14,754 nucleotides of DNA from an uncultured Pelagibacteraceae bacterium (lineage in GTDB: Bacteria > Pseudomonadota > Alphaproteobacteria > Pelagibacterales > Pelagibacteraceae): the NCBI GenBank assembly GCA_902565325.1, contig CACFEM010000017.1:1-14754 (forward strand), written 5' to 3'. This document shows positions 8,121-14,496 of the stretch, piece after piece (the stretch's first letter is position 1; every line of letters starts with the position of its first letter). A model generated the notes under the pieces. The model was given only the letters and a program-made list of their open reading frames with translations. It was not told where the DNA came from and did not search any database. Made by a program: the position numbers and the translations under genes.

Positions 8121-8143
8121 TTTTGTCTATTAATTTAAATTGA

Positions 8144-8638
8144 TTATTCTTCTTTTTGATAAGTTTCGTAGAAAAAACTAGCTATTAGAATAGCATCTGC
8201 CTTGTTATTATCTTTCTTTTTTGACAATTGTGATGAAAAATATGGAAAAATTTCAATAGCTCTTGTTCTGCTCGCATCTTTTTCTGAATTAATAAGGTTA
8301 AAATATTTTTTCCACTTAGCAGGCCTAACATAATAAACAGGTAAATGCATTGCGCTGCATATACCCTTTAAAATACCAAAAGATTGACCAAAATTAAACA
8401 TACTAGTAACGCCTTGACCAGGCATTGCAGAGACTTGTTCAATTACAACCTTTATATTTTTTTTATCAAATTTATTTATCCTTTCACTAATTTCATTAAA
8501 TATTTGAGCGCCATTTACTTGTCGCTTATTCTTCTTGCCATCAGTCATAGTTGGCATTTCAATTACGTCTTTAATTATACCGTCCTGGAAAAAACAGATT
8601 GAACCTGAGATCCCTGGATCAATTCCAATAATCATCAT
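8144..8638 (-). CDS. RuvC-like Holliday junction resolvase/nuclease (phage-type subfamily)
   Basis: A 164-aa RNase H-fold nuclease of the RuvC superfamily, likely to cut branched DNA. It opens with MIIGIDPGISGSI, where D7 is the first acidic ligand. VVIEQV supplies E67, and the C-terminal KKDNNKADAILIA supplies D143 and D148. The stretch AMPGQGVTSMFNFGQSFGILKGI (71-93), WKKYFNL and KDASR are, as I recall, features of the RuvC-like proteins common in phages and some proteobacteria. Canonical E. coli RuvC instead reads like GIDPGLRxTGYG and ends in DAADALA. It nevertheless occupies the classic yebC-ruvC slot. ATG at 8638 overlaps the yebC stop by one base (TAATG); a second ATG follows at 8635. 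A good Shine-Dalgarno, AGGTGG (8650-8645), lies inside the yebC 3' end. No ruvA or ruvB follows; tolQ comes next. Confidence 0.82.
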   Translation of the reverse strand: MMIIGIDPGISGSICFFQDGIIKDVIEMPTMTDGKKNKRQVNGAQIFNEISERINKFDKKNIKVVIEQVSAMPGQGVTSMFNFGQSFGILKGICSAMHLPVYYVRPAKWKKYFNLINSEKDASRTRAIEIFPYFSSQLSKKKDNNKADAILIASFFYETYQKEE

Positions 8639-9363
8639 TAAATACCACCTAAATTAACGTTTGAATATACGTTCTGAACATCGTCATCTTCTTCAAGAGT
8701 TTCTAAAAAATCTAAAACACTATCTTTATTGTCTTTGTTTACTTCAACACTATTTAACGGGACCCATTCAATTTCTGTAGAAATAAAATTCACAATAATT
8801 TTCTCAAGATTTTTTTTTACATCATATATTTCGCTCACTTGACACTGAATCTCATGGTAATCCTCATATGACAAACATTCATCAGCTCCTGACTCAATCG
8901 CTAAATCTAAAATTTTTTCATCAGATATCTCTTTTTTATCAATTTTGATTATACCCAATTGTTGAAAATTATGAGATGCTGAACCTTGAGTTCCTAAGCT
9001 ACCACCACTTTTTTGAAAAATAGTTCTTATATTTGATGCAGTCCTATTTTTATTGTCTGTTAAAGTTTCAACTATAACAGCAATCTTTTCTGGTCCAAAC
9101 CCCTCGTATCTTAAATTTTCAAAATTTACTCCTGTAGCCGCAGAAGACTTATCGATTGCTCTTTCAATATTATCTTTGGGCATATTTGCAGATCTAGCTG
9201 CCTGTACTGCTGATCTTAGTCTAGGATTCATAGCTGGATCTTTGTCGCCAAGTTTTGCCGCAACAGTGATCTCTTTAGATAATTTTGAAAATATCTTTGA
9301 TCTTTGCTTATCGGCCTTCCCTTTTTTATGTTTTATTCCCGCCCAATGTGAATGTCCTGCCAT
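8638..9363 (-). CDS. yebC: YebC/PmpR family protein (TACO1-like)
   Basis: A 241-aa member of the YebC family, long annotated as DNA-binding transcriptional regulators. More recent work on family members links them to translation at proline-rich stretches; I infer no specific target here. The hallmark N-terminus MAGHSHWAGIKHKKGKADKQR is complete. It is followed by NPRLRSAVQAARSANMPKDN (46-65), LTDNKNRTASNIRTIF (100-115) and GSLGTQGSASHNF (120-132). The later acidic domain ends EEDDDVQNVYSNVNL. It follows the metallophosphoesterase gene after 5 bp and overlaps the RuvC-like gene by one base, so the three look co-transcribed. The order ymdB-yebC-ruvC is usual for alphaproteobacteria. Confidence 0.96.
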   Translation of the reverse strand: MAGHSHWAGIKHKKGKADKQRSKIFSKLSKEITVAAKLGDKDPAMNPRLRSAVQAARSANMPKDNIERAIDKSSAATGVNFENLRYEGFGPEKIAVIVETLTDNKNRTASNIRTIFQKSGGSLGTQGSASHNFQQLGIIKIDKKEISDEKILDLAIESGADECLSYEDYHEIQCQVSEIYDVKKNLEKIIVNFISTEIEWVPLNSVEVNKDNKDSVLDFLETLEEDDDVQNVYSNVNLGGI

Positions 9364-9368
9364 GATCT

Positions 9369-10172
9369 TTAAATATTTTTTAGTTGATCTCCGTATACAT
9401 AGCTTTTGATGTCTATCGCTAAACCTGTTTTTATATCACAATCTACTATAACACCACATAAAGTAGCATCTCCAGTTGCAGGAAAATGTTTCACTGAATT
9501 CTTTTTTAAAAATCTATTTAAAGAATTTTCTTTATTCATTCCAATCACTGAATCATAATCCCCACACATACCTGCATCGGTTTGATATCCGGTGCCATTA
9601 TTAAGTATTCTAGCATCATTTGTTGGAATATGAGTATGTGTTCCAACCACGAGAGTTGCCTTTCCATCAAATAGATGTCCTATAGCATTTTTCTCGCTAG
9701 TAATTTCACCATGGAAATCAACTACAAGTAAATCAAAATCCTTTTTCATTTCATTTTCTTTTAAAAATTTTTGAGAAGCTTCAAAAACATCTTCACATTT
9801 TTTCATAAAAACATTCCCCATCAAATTAAGAACTCCAATTTTAATATTGTTCTTTGTGTTATAAATCTGAAAACCTTTTCCTGGTGCAGGTTCAAATAAA
9901 TTTTTAGGTCTTAATAATCTTTCTTCTTTATCAATAAATTCCATTATTTCTTTTTGATCCCAAACATGATTGCCAGTTGTGATAACATCAACGCCACAAT
10001 TAAAAAAATCCTTACAAATTTCTTTAGTTAACCCCACGCCTTGAACTGCAGCATTTTCACCGTTTACAATTACAAAATCGATTTTCTTTTTATTAATTTC
10101 ATTTAATAAATTGCTTGTTAATTTAGAGCATCCAGAAATTCCAACAACATCTCCTAAAAATAAAATTCTCAT
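9369..10172 (-). CDS. ymdB: YmdB-type metallophosphoesterase (TIGR00282 family)
   Basis: A 267-aa calcineurin-like phosphoesterase of the YmdB family. B. subtilis YmdB hydrolyses 2',3'-cyclic nucleotides and affects developmental switching; in alphaproteobacteria its role is unknown. The dinuclear metal site is visible in order: D8 (LFLGDVVG), NGEN with E39/N40 (37-40), TGNHVWD with N68/H69 (66-72), DFHGE with H154 (152-156) and GTHTH with H179/H181 (177-181). The family ending GDATLCGVIVD (234-244) is present. Its ATG overlaps the stop of the upstream cyclo-ligase gene by four bases (ATGA), and yebC follows after 5 bp. This is a cytosolic protein without a signal peptide. Confidence 0.93.
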   Translation of the reverse strand: MRILFLGDVVGISGCSKLTSNLLNEINKKKIDFVIVNGENAAVQGVGLTKEICKDFFNCGVDVITTGNHVWDQKEIMEFIDKEERLLRPKNLFEPAPGKGFQIYNTKNNIKIGVLNLMGNVFMKKCEDVFEASQKFLKENEMKKDFDLLVVDFHGEITSEKNAIGHLFDGKATLVVGTHTHIPTNDARILNNGTGYQTDAGMCGDYDSVIGMNKENSLNRFLKKNSVKHFPATGDATLCGVIVDCDIKTGLAIDIKSYVYGDQLKNI

Positions 10173-10714
10173 TGTATAATTTTTTTCTCGGTTACTATTA
10201 AATCAAGTTTCTTATCATGTTTTTTTATAGGTATTTTTTTTATTTCCTGGTATGAAAATCCTAATCCAATTTTAAAAATTTTTTTCATTTTAGATATTTT
10301 TTCTAAATAACGATCATAAAATCCTCCACCATAGCCTAATCTATTCAAATCATTATCAAAAGCTACTAAAGGAACAAATATTACATCTGGGTAAATTTTG
10401 TTTGATGAAATTGGCTCAGCAATTCCATACTTATTTATTTTTAAAGGATCTTTATTTTTCCATTCAAAAAAATCCATTTGGTTATTCTCTCTTATTATTG
10501 GCAAGGAAATATTTATTTTTTTGTTTCTTAAAAAATTTAGCATATCTAAGCCATCAATCTCATTATTGCACGGATAATACCCTCCAACATTTTTGAAATT
10601 AATTTTATTTTTTTTTAAAAATTGATAGATTTTGAGGGGATATAGACTAAGTTTTTTATGTGAATTTTTTTTTCTAAGATTTAAAATTTTACTTCTTAGC
10701 TTAGATTTACTCAC
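10169..10714 (-). CDS. ygfA: 5-formyltetrahydrofolate cyclo-ligase
   Basis: Converts 5-formyl-THF to 5,10-methenyl-THF using ATP, clearing an inhibitory folate by-product and returning one-carbon units to the active pool. At 181 aa it matches the usual family size. Motifs in order are the basic N-terminal KSKLRSKILNLRKK (3-16), NEIDG (51-55), KYGIAEP (95-101), VPLVAFD (114-120), the ATP-loop signature RLGYGGGFYDRYL (125-137) and KKHDKKLDLIVTE (164-176). The start codon is a GTG at 10714, 4 bp after the zapA stop. The gene then overlaps ymdB by four bases. In many bacteria 6S RNA lies next to this gene, but the 4-bp gap to zapA leaves no room for it here. Confidence 0.94.
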   Translation of the reverse strand: MSKSKLRSKILNLRKKNSHKKLSLYPLKIYQFLKKNKINFKNVGGYYPCNNEIDGLDMLNFLRNKKINISLPIIRENNQMDFFEWKNKDPLKINKYGIAEPISSNKIYPDVIFVPLVAFDNDLNRLGYGGGFYDRYLEKISKMKKIFKIGLGFSYQEIKKIPIKKHDKKLDLIVTEKKIIQ

Positions 10715-10718
10715 AGAC

Positions 10719-11165
10719 CTACTTTGATACGTTTTCTAATTTTGCTTTTTTCACAAAATTTGATATTTGATCAGCGGCTTCATCAATTAAGTTTTCGTAT
10801 TTTTTTTGATTATCTTCAATTTCTTGTTTTAAATTTTCATGATCAAGATTTAGTTTTTCAATTTCGGACTCTTTTGTGTCCCTGTAATCGTAAATTAGAG
10901 ATTTTAGTTCTTTAAATTTTTTTGATAAATCATTTAATTCCTCTTTTTTTTGATCTACTTTTTTCTTAGTTTCGTAATATTCATCCATTATTTTTACAGC
11001 TGTTATTAATAAAAGTTTATTTTCACCTAAATTTCCCAAATCATTTTTTAAATTATTAAATTTTTTGTTAATCTGAATTAACAATTCTTCCAGGTGCTCC
11101 TCTTGTCCATCTTCACAAGCGAGCAAAAACTCTTTATTATTAAATTTTATACTTACATTTGCCAT
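10719..11165 (-). CDS. zapA: Cell division protein ZapA (extended coiled-coil form)
   Basis: FtsZ-ring-associated protein that bundles FtsZ protofilaments. The N-terminal ZapA domain is recognised by VSIKFNNKEFLLACEDGQEEHLEELLIQINKK (4-35) and the helix GNLGENKLLLITAVKIMDEYYE (44-65). Compare the alphaproteobacterial pattern I-A-C-DDGQE-HL and the leucine-rich LL...A...DE. At 148 aa it is longer than E. coli ZapA (109 aa). The extra length is a highly charged coiled coil (about 65-140) ending in DEAADQISNFVKKAKLENVSK. Its ATG lies 13 bp inside the 3' end of the preceding coiled-coil gene, and it is followed by the 5-FCL gene after 4 bp. The placement beside transketolase and gap is shared with other alphaproteobacteria. 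Confidence 0.85.
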   Translation of the reverse strand: MANVSIKFNNKEFLLACEDGQEEHLEELLIQINKKFNNLKNDLGNLGENKLLLITAVKIMDEYYETKKKVDQKKEELNDLSKKFKELKSLIYDYRDTKESEIEKLNLDHENLKQEIEDNQKKYENLIDEAADQISNFVKKAKLENVSK

Positions 11166-11476
11166 TTATCTATCTCGTCCAATAGTGTGTCAGTTTCTTG
11201 ATTAAGTTCATCAATTTTCTCAGAAAATTCAATTTGTTTTCTTTCTTCCAACTTTTCTTTATTTTTCAAATCCTCAAGTTTTTTTGAAAGATTTTCATGT
11301 TCTTCGAGTAATGTTTTATATTTTTCTTCAATTTGTTTTTTTTCAATTTCTAATTGATTTTGTCTTGTGCTCAAATTTTCGATATTTTTTTGCAATTCAG
11401 GATTTGTTAGATCTAAATTTTTTAATTCTTCTAATGCAATATTTAATTTTTTTTCTTTTTCGTTTATAGAATTCAT
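11153..11476 (-). CDS. Small coiled-coil protein of unknown function (DUF4164-like by position)
   Basis: A 107-aa protein that is almost entirely charged heptad repeat (LEELKNLDL, ENLSTRQNQLEIEKKQIEEKY, LSKKLEDLKNKEKL, FSEKIDELNQETDTLLDEIDKWQM). It has no signal peptide, membrane segment or catalytic motif. It is the first gene of the leftward block and overlaps zapA by 13 bp, so the two are translated together. In Rhizobiales a short helical DUF4164 protein sits between transketolase and zapA. This is probably the positional equivalent, although sequence similarity cannot be judged by eye in such low-complexity protein. A cytoplasmic partner of ZapA is a reasonable guess, not a demonstrated role. 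ATG at 11476; a candidate promoter lies just upstream. Confidence 0.75.
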   Translation of the reverse strand: MNSINEKEKKLNIALEELKNLDLTNPELQKNIENLSTRQNQLEIEKKQIEEKYKTLLEEHENLSKKLEDLKNKEKLEERKQIEFSEKIDELNQETDTLLDEIDKWQM

Positions 11477-11493
11477 ATATATATGTTTATATT

Positions 11494-11522
11494 ATTAAAT
11501 AGATTCTTCTTAGTCTAGTCAG
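11494..11522 (-). promoter_or_regulatory. Candidate promoter for the leftward coiled-coil/zapA operon
   Basis: On the minus strand CTGACT (11522-11517) and TTTAAT (11499-11494) are separated by exactly 17 bp. They match the -35 consensus at 4 of 6 positions and the -10 consensus at 5 of 6. Transcription would start near 11487, about 10 nt before the ATG at 11476. This is the only spacer available to drive the start of the leftward operon. The rightward tkt promoter must share the same 53 bp; a TATATT at 11488-11493 is its best -10, without a good -35. Confidence 0.4.
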
Positions 11523-11524
11523 GA
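11520..11524 (+). promoter_or_regulatory. Ribosome binding site supporting the TTG start of tkt
   Basis: CAGGA ends 5 nt before the TTG at 11530. The frame is closed upstream by a TAG at 11500-11502 with no ATG or GTG in between. The first in-frame ATG lies well inside the conserved domain, so this site fixes a TTG start. Confidence 0.65.
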
Positions 11525-11529
11525 TAATT

Positions 11530-13488
11530 TTGAGTAAACTACACAATGATTTAGCTAATTGCATCAGATTTTTATCTATTGATGCTGTTCAAAAAGCAAA
11601 TTCAGGTCACCCAGGTATGCCTATGGGTATGGCGGAAGTTGTAACAGTGCTATTTAAAAATTTTTTAAGATTTAATCCAAAGAATCCCGATTGGTTAAAT
11701 AGAGATAGATTTGTTTTGTCTGCTGGTCATGGTTCTATGCTACTATATTCCCTACTTTACCTAACGGGGTATAAAAGTATATCAATTAATAATATTAAAA
11801 AATTTAGGCAGCTAAATTCGATTTGTGCTGGACATCCTGAATATCATCCAAAAACAGGTATTGAAACTACAACAGGACCTCTTGGACAAGGTATATCTAA
11901 TGCAGTTGGTTTTGCAATCGCTGAGGAAATTTTAAAAAATAAATTAGGTAAAGATTTAATCAATCACAAAAGTTATGTTTTAGCTGGAGATGGATGCTTA
12001 ATGGAAGGAATAAGCCATGAAGCGATGAGTTTGGCAGGGCATTTAAAACTAAAAAATTTAGTTATGCTATTTGATAACAATTCAATTTCAATTGATGGTC
12101 CAACAAATCTCGCAGTTTCAGATAACTTTAAAAAAAGATTTGAAGGATATGGTTGGGATTATATTTCTATCAACGGTCATAATGAAAAGGAAATTTTTAA
12201 TGCATTAAAAAAAGTTCAAAAAGCTAAAAAACCTACTGTAATTTCTTGTAAAACAAAAATTGGATACGGTTCACCGAATAAATCAGAAAAAGCATCATCC
12301 CATGGAAGCCCATTGGGAGCTGATGAAATCAAACTAGTAAGAAAAGCCTTAAATTGGAAAAACAAACCTTTTGATATTCCAAATAAAATTTTAAAAGAAT
12401 GGAGAAAAATTGGCAAAAAAGGTGAAATTTTAGAAAAAAAATGGAATAAAATATTAAAAAGAAAAAAAATAGAATTTAATCAAACTTTAAAAAATAACTT
12501 TACAACGTTGCTTAAGAAAGAAAAAGAAAATGCAATAAAAGAACCAAAAAGTTTAGCTACTAGAAAATGTTCAGAAATGACATTGAGCGCATTAACAAAA
12601 CAAAAAAATAATTTAATTGGTGGCTCTGCTGATTTAGCAGGATCAAATAACACAAAAACTAAAAACCATAAAATAATTAAACCTGGAGATTTTAATGGAG
12701 ACTACATTCACTACGGAGTGAGAGAACATGCAATGAGTGGGGTTATGAATGGTATCGCACTTCACAGCAATCTAATTCCTTATGGAGGTACTTTTTTAAT
12801 ATTTTCTGATTATTGTAAACCTTCTATAAGATTATCAGCATTAATGAAAAAAAGAGTCATTTATGTAATGACACATGATTCTATTGGGCTCGGAGAAGAT
12901 GGCCCTACTCATCAACCTATAGAACAACTTTCAGGATTACGTGCTATACCCAACTTAAATGTATTTAGGCCTTCAGATAGAATTGAAACTATCGAATGTT
13001 GGGAGCATGCCTTAAAAAGCTCAAAAACACCTAGTGTACTGTCTTTAACAAGACAAAATTTAAATCCAGTAAGAAAAACATACTCAAATAAAAACTTATG
13101 CTCATTAGGTGCTTACGAAGTTTTAAGAACAAATAAAAAAATTAATATAACAATATTAGCTAGTGGATCTGAAGTTAATCTAGCAATAGAGGTTAGCCAT
13201 AAATTAGCCAAAGATAAAATATACTCCAAGGTAATATCAATGCCTTGTATGGAACTTTTCGAATTACAATCAAAATCATATAAAAATAAAATTTTAAAAG
13301 AAACAAAATTAAAAATATCAATTGAAGCTGGATCAAGTGATTGTTGGAAAAAATATGTGGGTGATAACGGAGTTACTTTTGGAATTGATGAATTTGGTAA
13401 AAGTGCACCTTATAAAGATATTTACAAATATTTTGGACTCGAGAGCACGAACATTAAAAATATTACTAAAAAATTAGTAAAAAAATAA
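11530..13488 (+). CDS. tkt: Transketolase
   Basis: Thiamine-diphosphate enzyme that moves two-carbon ketol units between sugar phosphates in the non-oxidative pentose phosphate pathway. It is 652 aa, full length, starting at TTG. The N-terminal ThDP domain has KANSGHPGMPMGMA (22-35), the AGHGSML motif (65-71), GPLGQGIS (116-123), the ThDP/metal motif GDGCLMEG...FDNNSISIDG (153-190) and H258 in SSHGSPLG. The pyrimidine domain has HYGVREHAMSG (394-404) with catalytic E399, then MTHDSIGLGEDGPTHQPIEQL (447-467) and FRPSD (479-483). The C-terminal domain has LASGSEV and SIEAGSSDCWKKYVG, ending near FGIDEFGKSAPYKDIYKYFG. The first gene of the rightward operon, it abuts gap with no spacer (TAA|ATG). 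Confidence 0.97.
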   Translation: MSKLHNDLANCIRFLSIDAVQKANSGHPGMPMGMAEVVTVLFKNFLRFNPKNPDWLNRDRFVLSAGHGSMLLYSLLYLTGYKSISINNIKKFRQLNSICAGHPEYHPKTGIETTTGPLGQGISNAVGFAIAEEILKNKLGKDLINHKSYVLAGDGCLMEGISHEAMSLAGHLKLKNLVMLFDNNSISIDGPTNLAVSDNFKKRFEGYGWDYISINGHNEKEIFNALKKVQKAKKPTVISCKTKIGYGSPNKSEKASSHGSPLGADEIKLVRKALNWKNKPFDIPNKILKEWRKIGKKGEILEKKWNKILKRKKIEFNQTLKNNFTTLLKKEKENAIKEPKSLATRKCSEMTLSALTKQKNNLIGGSADLAGSNNTKTKNHKIIKPGDFNGDYIHYGVREHAMSGVMNGIALHSNLIPYGGTFLIFSDYCKPSIRLSALMKKRVIYVMTHDSIGLGEDGPTHQPIEQLSGLRAIPNLNVFRPSDRIETIECWEHALKSSKTPSVLSLTRQNLNPVRKTYSNKNLCSLGAYEVLRTNKKINITILASGSEVNLAIEVSHKLAKDKIYSKVISMPCMELFELQSKSYKNKILKETKLKISIEAGSSDCWKKYVGDNGVTFGIDEFGKSAPYKDIYKYFGLESTNIKNITKKLVKK

Positions 13489-14496
13489 ATGACAATAAAA
13501 ATTGGAATTAACGGGATGGGAAGAATTGGTCGTATGGTTGTAAGATCAATTGTCGAAACTAAAAATAAAAATTTTAAAATTAATCATATAAATAATAGGT
13601 CAAATTCAGAAACTACATCTAAATTAATCAAATACGATTCCATACACGGAAAATTAGACGCTGATTTAGATTTTGATCCAAATCATTTAATAATTAATAA
13701 AAATAAAATTACATTTTCTCAAGAAACAAAAATTGAAGAAATTAATTGGAAAAAACATGATGTCGATTATGTTTTTGAATGTACTGGAAAATTTAATTCA
13801 AAAGAAAAACTTCTTGCTCATGTAGAAAATGGTGCAAAAAAAGTGATAGTTTCTGCTCCATGTAAAAATGCTGATAAAACAATAGTATTTGGTGTTAATG
13901 AAAATATAATTAATAAAGAAGATAAAATAATATCTGCAGCATCATGCACTACTAATTGTCTAGCACCAGTAGCCAGCGTTCTTGATGAAAATTTTGAAAT
14001 TGAAAAAGGTTTTATGACCACAATTCATGCATTTACTAGCGATCAGAGAATTTTAGATAATTCTCACAAAGATCCAAGGAGAGCAAGATCTGCGAGTCAA
14101 TCAATAGTTCCCACCTCGACAGGAGCTTCGAAAGCAATAGGAGAAATAATACCAAACCTCAAAGGGAAATTAGAGGGTGTTGCGATGAGAGTGCCTACTC
14201 CTAATGTTTCTCTTATTGAATTAGTTTTTTGTACAAAAAAAGATATTAATATAAAAAAAATTAATGATGCCTTTGAACAAGCTTCAAAAAATAAATTAAA
14301 AAATATCTTAGAAGTTACTCATGAAAAATTAGTATCTATAGATTTTAATCATCATCCTGCTTCTGCAATAGTAGACACTTCTTTAACAAATGTAGTTGGA
14401 GACAATATGGGTAAAATATCAGCCTGGTATGATAATGAATGGGGCTTTTCCAATAGAATGTGTGATATTGCTGAAACTTTGCATAAAATCTCTTAA
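13489..14496 (+). CDS. gap: Glyceraldehyde-3-phosphate dehydrogenase
   Basis: Interconverts glyceraldehyde-3-phosphate and 1,3-bisphosphoglycerate in lower glycolysis/gluconeogenesis. At 335 aa it is the standard length. The Rossmann start IGINGMGRIGR (5-15), active site SAASCTTNCLAP (149-160) with C153, general base H180 (TTIHAF), anion site VPTSTGASKA (207-216), VAMRVPTPNVS (231-241) and the C-terminal AWYDNEWGFSNRM (312-324) are all present. The cofactor loop is unusual. At the end of beta-2, where NAD enzymes have N-D-L, it reads N35-N36-R37. The adenosine-pocket Leu-Pro of the LDLPHKD motif is N191-S192. Together these suggest NADP(H) or dual use. It is translationally coupled at both ends: directly after tkt, and sharing one base with pgk (TAATG). 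Confidence 0.96.
   Translation: MTIKIGINGMGRIGRMVVRSIVETKNKNFKINHINNRSNSETTSKLIKYDSIHGKLDADLDFDPNHLIINKNKITFSQETKIEEINWKKHDVDYVFECTGKFNSKEKLLAHVENGAKKVIVSAPCKNADKTIVFGVNENIINKEDKIISAASCTTNCLAPVASVLDENFEIEKGFMTTIHAFTSDQRILDNSHKDPRRARSASQSIVPTSTGASKAIGEIIPNLKGKLEGVAMRVPTPNVSLIELVFCTKKDINIKKINDAFEQASKNKLKNILEVTHEKLVSIDFNHHPASAIVDTSLTNVVGDNMGKISAWYDNEWGFSNRMCDIAETLHKIS

Noticed and set aside
9053..9409. 118-codon open frame on the plus strand
   Set aside because: It is antisense to yebC and the end of ymdB; both of those are unmistakable genes, and this frame has no recognisable motif.
10715..10718. 6S RNA (ssrS) next to the 5-FCL gene
   Set aside because: The gene pair zapA/5-FCL often flanks ssrS in other bacteria, but here only 4 bp separate them, so the RNA cannot be at this position.
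12216..12416. Minus-strand open frame inside tkt
   Set aside because: Antisense to the transketolase coding region, with no motif or ribosome binding site.
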